In this document: positions 6,813-11,235 of the stretch, in pieces
Layout: each line of letters opens with the position of its first letter
Numbering within the stretch: the first letter of the stretch is position 1
Program-made: the position numbers and the translations under genes
Assembly (NCBI GenBank): GCA_902803125.1
Contig: CADCOZ010000244.1
Span: 1-11,235 of the forward strand
Source of the DNA: an uncultured Ruminococcus sp.
GTDB taxonomy: Bacteria > Bacillota > Clostridia > Oscillospirales > Acutalibacteraceae
Direction: 5' to 3'
Length of the DNA: 11,235 bases
Notes under the pieces: generated by a model
The model's database searches: none
Told to the model about the DNA's origin: nothing
The model's input: the letters and a program-made list of their open reading frames with translations, nothing else

Positions 6813-8660
6813 TCATTCTGTGGGGACAGTGTCGCTGTCCGTGGGAGCGGCGTTGTTGTCGGTGGTGACAGAACTGCTGCCGTCCATCAGGGTGATGGGG
6901 TCAAATTCGGTGGTATAGGTCAGGGTGATATGGTATTCGGATTCGTAGATTTCTTTCCAGACCGCATAGTTTTTCAGCATCATGTCGGTGATTTGCTTGC
7001 GGTAGGGCAGGTTCGGATCCGGATAAATCGGCGGTGCTACATGAATCGTATATTCCTGCACATAGAAGCCGTCCTCACCCATAATATCGGAATCTTTCAT
7101 GGTGATGAAGCAGGGAAGCACGGGGGCATGATTCTTGGCGGCAAACATGAAGGCACCGTTTTTCAGCGGTTTCGGTTTGCGGTAGTTCCACCACATACTT
7201 TGTTCGGGATAGAACAGTACAAAGTTGCCGTCCTGAATCAGCTGGTTGGTGGCACTGATGAATTTCTTCATGGTTTTGCGGTTGGAGGACAGCGGCAGGG
7301 TGTTGCAGTGACGCATCAAGAAGCCGTAGAAGCCGGGGAAAGAGGTATAGTTGCCTTCACGGATAACCCGCCAGAAGGTGCGTTCTTTATGGCCGGAGGC
7401 TTCATAGGCCAACTGAATGGCAAAGCTGTCGAAGGCGTTGAAGTGGTTGCAGGTGATGACAGCACCGGAATCGAGGGCGGTGAAGTATTCCAGACCACGC
7501 ATTTCCTTGATGATCAGCTTTTTGTCCTTAATCAGGTTATTGACGAATTTATGGGCGATGATAAAGGCAATCTTGGTTTTCAGTTTGTCGGTAATGCTCT
7601 TCTGCACATACTCAATCTCATCGGGCAGCAGCACACGGCCCGGCGGGTCGTTTTCGACATCCTCGTCAAAGCGGCCTTCCCGTTCAAATTGTTCAATCTT
7701 ATGCAGAATTTCCACACGATCCTTGGAGCGTTTATCACGGTTAACACGATTCATAAAATTATCCTCACGTTCGGTTTCGGCCACCGCCAATTGCACCAGA
7801 TTATCCTGCGAATGGCGATCCCGTTCTTTTTCTTCCTCTGTATAGGCGGTTTGTACCGCTAAAATATCCTCATAGACAGAGGTCTCTTTGGCGTATTTCC
7901 AGAAGATGTCACCGTGGCGGCAGTCGGCATAGTGCCACGGCTTACTGGTCATGATATAGTGCAGGATATTGGCTTGTGCAATCGGATAGCTGATTTCTCC
8001 GAAAATTTCGGTGTTCCACCGCTGGTCAATCCAATAGACATGATCCTTGCAGATGACGTTCAGATAGTCCTCGTCCTGTGTGACCACAAAGTTATAGAAA
8101 TGCAGGTAGTCAATGAATTTATCCAGCACAAACCGCAAACGGAACTGTTCGCAGTTAATCAGCAGAACACCGGCATTGAAGAAGTTATAGCGGGACACGC
8201 CTACCACTTTTTCTACATAAACGCCGAATTCATCGACTTGTATCATGACTTGTTCATGGCTGGCACCAACATAAGCATCTTTGATATCGGTATTGAAATA
8301 TTCGCTGATATCTCCCTGCACAATGGTGTCGCTGTCGATATAGATCGCCTTGGTGTATTCGGGGAACATCTCGGCAATAAACAGGCGGTAGTAGGTGGTT
8401 TTGGAATAATAGTCCCGCAGGGGCAGCTTGTCCGAAATCGACTTCAGATAGTCTGTCACGTCGATAAAGCGAATCTCAAAGCATTCGTTTTCCATTTCCT
8501 TCACAAGCTGCTGTGTGGCTTCGGAAATATCGGTATAGAGAATGTAGACAATGTATTGTTTATCCGGAGCGGCATTGACCATCATGGAATGCAGTGAAAC
8601 GATGGTGTACTTAACAAAGTTTTCGTCACAAGCGTAAAAAATAGGAATAATTTGTTTCAT
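6813..8660 (-). CDS. GT8 glycosyltransferase-PlsC acyltransferase fusion protein
   Basis: 615 residues with two enzymatic domains in one frame. Residues about 1-265 are a family 8 retaining glycosyltransferase: an N-terminal IPIFYACDENF strand, the metal/nucleotide-sugar DxD motif YIDSDT (D109, D111), FFNAGVLLIN, TQDEDYLNV and HYIMTSKPW (H234). A charged linker (about 270-345, many Glu/Arg) joins a PlsC-like lysophosphatidate acyltransferase domain (about 355-575) with NHFNAFD (H406-x4-D411), a FWRVIREGN...FPGFYGFLM block, FYPEQSMWW in place of FPEGTRS, and PVLPCFIT. The last 20 or so residues are Ser/Thr/Asp-rich. The family reactions are sugar transfer from a nucleotide sugar and acyl transfer to a hydroxyl. 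The ATG at 8660 is preferred over the TTG at 8669; the ribosome binding site (AAGGA) is rather far, 10 nt, and lies in the duplicated segment. It is the last gene of the operon. Confidence 0.88.
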   Translation of the reverse strand: MKQIIPIFYACDENFVKYTIVSLHSMMVNAAPDKQYIVYILYTDISEATQQLVKEMENECFEIRFIDVTDYLKSISDKLPLRDYYSKTTYYRLFIAEMFPEYTKAIYIDSDTIVQGDISEYFNTDIKDAYVGASHEQVMIQVDEFGVYVEKVVGVSRYNFFNAGVLLINCEQFRLRFVLDKFIDYLHFYNFVVTQDEDYLNVICKDHVYWIDQRWNTEIFGEISYPIAQANILHYIMTSKPWHYADCRHGDIFWKYAKETSVYEDILAVQTAYTEEEKERDRHSQDNLVQLAVAETEREDNFMNRVNRDKRSKDRVEILHKIEQFEREGRFDEDVENDPPGRVLLPDEIEYVQKSITDKLKTKIAFIIAHKFVNNLIKDKKLIIKEMRGLEYFTALDSGAVITCNHFNAFDSFAIQLAYEASGHKERTFWRVIREGNYTSFPGFYGFLMRHCNTLPLSSNRKTMKKFISATNQLIQDGNFVLFYPEQSMWWNYRKPKPLKNGAFMFAAKNHAPVLPCFITMKDSDIMGEDGFYVQEYTIHVAPPIYPDPNLPYRKQITDMMLKNYAVWKEIYESEYHITLTYTTEFDPITLMDGSSSVTTDNNAAPTDSDTVPTE

Positions 8661-8665
8661 ACTCT

Positions 8666-8755
8666 TCAAATCCTTGCCTCATAAATTTCTTTCAAGGTCA
8701 GATATTCCTTTCAAATCCTTGCCTCATAGTTTTCCTTCAAAGTCAGGTATTCCGC
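8666..8755 (-). repeat. 45-bp tandem duplication of the GT8 3' coding end
   Basis: Bases 8666-8710 and 8711-8755 are two adjacent 45-bp copies, 38 of 45 identical. The second encodes the real C-terminus of the GT8 protein, AEYLTLKENYEARI and stop. The first, lying after that stop and in the same frame, would encode KEYLTLKEIYEARI and stop. Three of the seven differences are synonymous third-base changes. The extra copy ends 5 bases before the ATG of the fusion gene and supplies its ribosome binding site region. Confidence 0.9.
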
Positions 8756-9541
8756 TAAGATATCGTCAAACTGATGATATTGAAAGACAGAATGCACCTT
8801 GTCGATGTGCCATTGTTTAATGTTGTCGGTGTGGGGATAGGGGAGCCAGAACAGCCGTTTGGAAAAGTGCCGGATAATGGTGTGGTCATGCAGGAATTTC
8901 TGGTCATTGTACCGCTGGGGCAGTACTTTGCGTTTGGTGGTGGAGCGAATCAAGGCACTTTGGTCGGCAAAGACCAGCTTTTTATAGCGAATCCAAGCTC
9001 TTGCTTTGGCAAACAGACGGGTTTCACGGCATTTTTTCATGTTGAACAGCAGCACGCCGGCATTGATATAGTGCGGGTGAATCAGGTATTTGCCGTAATG
9101 GTCGGGAGCGGCGGCATATTCATAATCGGTGATGTCTGTACTCCACAGCAGAAGGATATCCCGATTGAACATAATGTCAATATCCAGATACAGCAGTTTA
9201 TCCGGAATGGTGTCGAATTGGTCGGCAAAGAGCCGAATCAGTGTATAGGGGGAGCAGTACGCCCCTTCGTTGGGACAGCCGGAAAAGTACCGCATATAAT
9301 AATCGGTCACGTCATAGAGAAGAGCACGGCTGTCGGGGTGATATTTCTGTATAACCTCGTTGAGAAAATCAACTTGTTTTTGGGGAATCGGGGTGTAGTT
9401 GGGGTCAAGATGCGACACATCCATCGTAAAGAGATGAAAGGTAAAGGGCTGTCGGCTTTTGGTGCGTTTCAGAATGGAGAGGATACAGGTCAATGCACCG
9501 TCAAAAACGCCGCTGTTGCCGCAAAAAAGGATATCAATCAT
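8711..9541 (-). CDS. GT8 family glycosyltransferase
   Basis: 276 residues from ATG 9541. The chain begins directly with the first strand of the family (MIDILFCGNSGVFDGALTCI). It carries the metal-binding DxD motif LYLDIDIMF (D120, D122), then YINAGVLLFNM (158-168) and ADQSALI (192-198), as in LgtC-like retaining galactosyl- or glucosyltransferases. No membrane segment or signal peptide, so it acts on the cytosolic side. A longer reading from 9613 adds 24 unlikely residues inside the upstream gene; the internal ATG has GGGAG 7 nt before it and overlaps the acyltransferase stop by 8 bases (ATGATTGA), which points to translational coupling. Donor sugar and acceptor are unknown. It is only distantly similar to the GT8 half of the fusion downstream. 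Confidence 0.87.
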   Translation of the reverse strand: MIDILFCGNSGVFDGALTCILSILKRTKSRQPFTFHLFTMDVSHLDPNYTPIPQKQVDFLNEVIQKYHPDSRALLYDVTDYYMRYFSGCPNEGAYCSPYTLIRLFADQFDTIPDKLLYLDIDIMFNRDILLLWSTDITDYEYAAAPDHYGKYLIHPHYINAGVLLFNMKKCRETRLFAKARAWIRYKKLVFADQSALIRSTTKRKVLPQRYNDQKFLHDHTIIRHFSKRLFWLPYPHTDNIKQWHIDKVHSVFQYHQFDDILAEYLTLKENYEARI

Positions 9542-10319
9542 GTTCGCACTCCCTTTTGATATAGCGGATCGTTTCGTAATCAGAGCCTTTGGCACGTTCG
9601 CACATGGCTTCATATACTCTGTTGCGTAAATCCCTGCGTCTTTCTTTCAGGGGCAGACTTTCATCGGGATAGAACGGTCCGTCAATGTAGGTAATAATTT
9701 TCGGTTCCTTGCCGGGCTTCCGCAGGTGATAGGTGTTGGTGAAGCAGTAGACAGGAGCCATCAGCTTGGCGGGATAGGTGAAGGAAGTATCCACAAACGG
9801 GCGGATTTTGGTGTAGTACGGCCAGATGTGGGCTTCGGGATAGATGACAACGCCGTGTTTCCGCTTGATGTGCGTTTCAATGGCGGCGTTGAAGTTCCGA
9901 TAAGCGGCTTTCTCATCGGGCAGCGGCAAGGCACCCAGTGAAGGAGTAATACGACCCAGCCACGGCATGGAAACATTATTGGGATGCACCACAACATAGT
10001 CATGCTTGGGAAAGTTCAGCAGGCTGGGAATGAAGGCATCGCCAATGATTTGTGTGTGGTTGCCGTACATAAAATACCCCTGCTTTTTACATTCACGAAA
10101 CAACTTTTTGCCGACAATTTTCTGATGAAACGTGAATTTTACATAGCAAAAAGCAATCGGAGTGGCCACGATACGGTACCAAAAGAAATGGGTGAACTTC
10201 TTAAAGAGAGAATCGTGGATATACACATAATTTTCATCAATTCGTTTGGGAGTGATTTGAGCCACGGAGAACTCATCTTTCAATTCATCTGTATAATAAA
10301 TCACCTTACGCTTATCCAT
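9534..10319 (-). CDS. PlsC-like 1-acylglycerol-3-phosphate-type acyltransferase
   Basis: 261 residues. Landmarks of the family: YGNHTQIIGD (86-94) as motif I, MPWLGRITPSLGALPLPDE (118-136) as the motif II region, VVIYPEAHIWPYYTKIRPF (157-175) as motif III in place of FPEGTR, and LMAPVYCFT (186-194). Motif I is unusual: His88 and Asp94 are five residues apart instead of the usual four. The weakly hydrophobic stretch at about 43-66 may sit on the membrane. The family transfers acyl groups to a lysophospholipid or similar hydroxyl acceptor. The start is fixed by GAGGAGGAAAC before ATG. First gene of the operon, about 130 nt after the predicted transcription start. Confidence 0.86.
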   Translation of the reverse strand: MDKRKVIYYTDELKDEFSVAQITPKRIDENYVYIHDSLFKKFTHFFWYRIVATPIAFCYVKFTFHQKIVGKKLFRECKKQGYFMYGNHTQIIGDAFIPSLLNFPKHDYVVVHPNNVSMPWLGRITPSLGALPLPDEKAAYRNFNAAIETHIKRKHGVVIYPEAHIWPYYTKIRPFVDTSFTYPAKLMAPVYCFTNTYHLRKPGKEPKIITYIDGPFYPDESLPLKERRRDLRNRVYEAMCERAKGSDYETIRYIKRECEHD

Positions 10320-10355
10320 GTTTCCTCCTCAATAGGCTGTGTTCCGGTTGGAAAC

Positions 10356-10374
10356 GTCAGGCGTATCTGCTGAC
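10356..10374 (-). promoter_or_regulatory. Small hairpin in the operon leader
   Basis: GTCAG (10356-10360) and CTGAC (10370-10374) form a 5-bp inverted repeat with a 9-nt spacer, about 35 nt upstream of the ribosome binding site of the first operon gene. It could be a second operator half-site pair or an RNA hairpin, or chance. Confidence 0.25.
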
Positions 10375-10385
10375 AAACGGAACCC

Positions 10386-10414
10386 TTGACAGAACGCTTT
10401 GATCCTTCTATAAT
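10386..10414 (+). promoter_or_regulatory. Perfect consensus promoter of the TetR regulator
   Basis: TTGACA (10386-10391), a 17-bp spacer and TATAAT (10409-10414). Predicted start near 10421 and a leader of about 128 nt to the GTG at 10549. It faces the operon promoter. Confidence 0.87.
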
Positions 10415-10420
10415 CTAAAG

Positions 10421-10438
10421 TGTAATGGTTTCTTTACA
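10421..10438. promoter_or_regulatory. Candidate operator palindrome
   Basis: TGTAA (10421-10425) and TTACA (10434-10438) flank an 8-bp centre; six of nine symmetric pairs match in 18 bp. It lies between the two -10 boxes and over the predicted starts, where a TetR dimer would block both promoters. No binding data; position and symmetry are the only support. Confidence 0.5.
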
Positions 10439-10456
10439 TACTTATCCTATCATAAA

Positions 10457-10485
10457 ATTATACCGATTTAGCGATTATCTGTCAA
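10457..10485 (-). promoter_or_regulatory. Perfect consensus promoter of the acyltransferase/GT8 operon
   Basis: On the - strand TTGACA (10485-10480), a 17-bp spacer and TATAAT (10462-10457). Predicted start near 10450. The leader of about 130 nt runs through the whole TetR promoter. Confidence 0.87.
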
Positions 10486-10548
10486 TAACTTCGCTTTATT
10501 GCGATACATTTTTATCAATTTGTTTCTTTCTTGGGGAGGGAAAAGGCC

Positions 10549-11118
10549 GTGCGGAAAAAAGACCAGTCAACAGACTTCCTGAAAGGCTGTTTATCGGATG
10601 CCTTGTTTAAACTGCTGAAGGAAAAAGAGTATGACAAAATAACCGTTGGCGAAATCACCGCCTTGGCGAATGTGTCACGGGCTACCTATTATCGGCACTT
10701 TCAGTCGAAAGATGAACTGCTGCTGTATAAAATTGACCACTTCACGGACGAATGGCTGGCCTCGGTGTTCGGCGGCGGCGGACTGTCGCTGAAAGAATTC
10801 CTTACCTTATATTTGCGTTTGATTTATGATAACCGCTCCTGTCTGCGGCTGTTATATCAGGCAGGAAAAAAGGGCATATTAGAAGAGTACCTGCTGCGGC
10901 GGATTGTGTCCGGCCGTGTGCCGGCTGAATTTCAGTATCGGCAGATTGGCCGAGCCTTTTATTTGCTGGGAATGTTTAGCTTATGGATTCAGCGGGATTT
11001 TCAGGAAACGCCGGAGGAACTGATGGGCATTATTCTTCGGCCTTATGAAGATTTCGGTTCATTGGCGGCCGATGCCGAAAAAATCCTGAAAGGCGTGGAT
11101 CCTTCGGCTGACTTCTGA
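10549..11118 (+). CDS. TetR/AcrR family transcriptional regulator
   Basis: 189 residues from GTG 10549, a typical TetR length. The N-terminal DNA-binding helix-turn-helix is at about 30-51 (KITVGEITALANVSRATYYRHF), followed by QSKDELLLYKIDHF, the usual link to the ligand-binding helices. The C-terminal domain (about 65-185) is helical and not recognisable to a named ligand class. GTG is preferred because GGGGAGGG lies 8-9 nt upstream; the in-frame TTG at 10531 overlaps that site. The gene faces the acyltransferase/GT8 operon, so it most likely represses the operon, itself, or both, and is released by a small ligand. The effector is unknown. No terminator is seen after the stop. Confidence 0.9.
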   Translation: MRKKDQSTDFLKGCLSDALFKLLKEKEYDKITVGEITALANVSRATYYRHFQSKDELLLYKIDHFTDEWLASVFGGGGLSLKEFLTLYLRLIYDNRSCLRLLYQAGKKGILEEYLLRRIVSGRVPAEFQYRQIGRAFYLLGMFSLWIQRDFQETPEELMGIILRPYEDFGSLAADAEKILKGVDPSADF

Positions 11119-11129
11119 GGAGAAATAAA

Positions 11130-11164
11130 GAATAATGAATAATGAATAGTGAATAATGAATAAT
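11130..11164. repeat. 7-bp tandem repeat, five copies
   Basis: The unit is GAATAAT, repeated five times with one substitution (third copy GAATAGT). It begins 11 bases after the TetR stop codon. AT-rich simple repeats of this kind are prone to slippage. No coding meaning is seen. Confidence 0.88.
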
Positions 11165-11176
11165 GTTGATTTAGGT

Positions 11177-11235
11177 CAAGTCAGCAAATTTTGGAAGGGG
11201 GTTTGGGGGGTCTCGCCTGTCGGCTCGGTCCGGTC
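11177..11235. other. G-rich segment, possible cut copy of an intergenic repeat
   Basis: GTCAGCAAATTTTGGAAGGG (from 11177) aligns with GTTAGCGAATTTCGAGAGG (from 6661) at about 16 of 23 positions. It continues into two long G runs and then GC-rich sequence cut by the window edge. In the 6661 copy the same position leads into the C8/G6 stem. The match is suggestive, not proof, because only the left end is visible. Confidence 0.35.

Noticed and set aside
6930..7862. 310-codon open frame on the + strand opposite the fusion gene
   Set aside because: The opposite strand has clear GT8 and PlsC motifs with a ribosome binding site; this frame has no recognisable domain and is a shadow.
7914..8597. 227-codon frame on the + strand
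   Set aside because: Lies wholly over the GT8 half of the fusion gene and has no motif or ribosome binding site.
8774..9559. 261-codon frame on the + strand
   Set aside because: Antisense to the GT8 gene, whose DxD and other motifs are intact.
9542..9613. Longer N-terminus for the GT8 protein
   Set aside because: The added residues do not resemble the family; the ATG at 9541 has a ribosome binding site and starts at the first strand of the fold.

Overview
The window looks like chromosomal DNA of a Gram-positive-type bacterium, probably a gut member of the Bacillota (Clostridia or relatives). This is inferred from strong AGGAGG-type ribosome binding sites, several near-perfect or perfect TTGACA-17-TATAAT promoters, a GH24 enzyme with SH3b and Big_2 modules, and a lipoprotein with a Ser/Thr-rich linker. 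No rRNA or other taxonomic marker is present, so genus and species cannot be given. I see no tRNA, CRISPR, insertion sequence or phage structural gene.

Layout. Bases 3-2246 (+) hold the 3' part of a large cell-wall-active protein (two SH3b, about four Big_2 Ig-like modules, one further Ig-like module, C-terminal GH24 lysozyme). A bidirectional terminator and a 3 x 15-bp tandem repeat separate it from a convergent lipoprotein gene (3929-2391, -) built from three degenerate copies of one domain of about 110 residues. Next is a RadC-family JAMM protein (4793-4077, -) with a strong promoter about 215 nt upstream of its start. Two rightward genes follow: a PPP-type metallophosphatase (5247-5954) and an unrecognised helical protein (6200-6658) behind a perfect consensus promoter. 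A hairpin-rich repeat and a bidirectional terminator close that part.

The most interesting part is 6813-11118. A leftward three-gene operon encodes a PlsC-like acyltransferase, a GT8 glycosyltransferase, and a GT8-PlsC fusion protein carrying both activities in one chain. The first two genes overlap by 8 bases. Between the second and third lies a 45-bp duplication of the GT8 C-terminal coding sequence. Facing the operon is a TetR-family regulator. Its promoter and the operon promoter are both perfect consensus sites and point toward each other, with an 18-bp imperfect palindrome between the two -10 boxes. The simplest reading is a TetR-regulated, membrane-associated system that makes or remodels an acylated glycan or glycolipid. 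The substrate and product cannot be read from the sequence.

The right end holds a 7-bp tandem repeat (x5) and a G-rich stretch that resembles the start of the intergenic repeat at about 6661, cut by the window edge.
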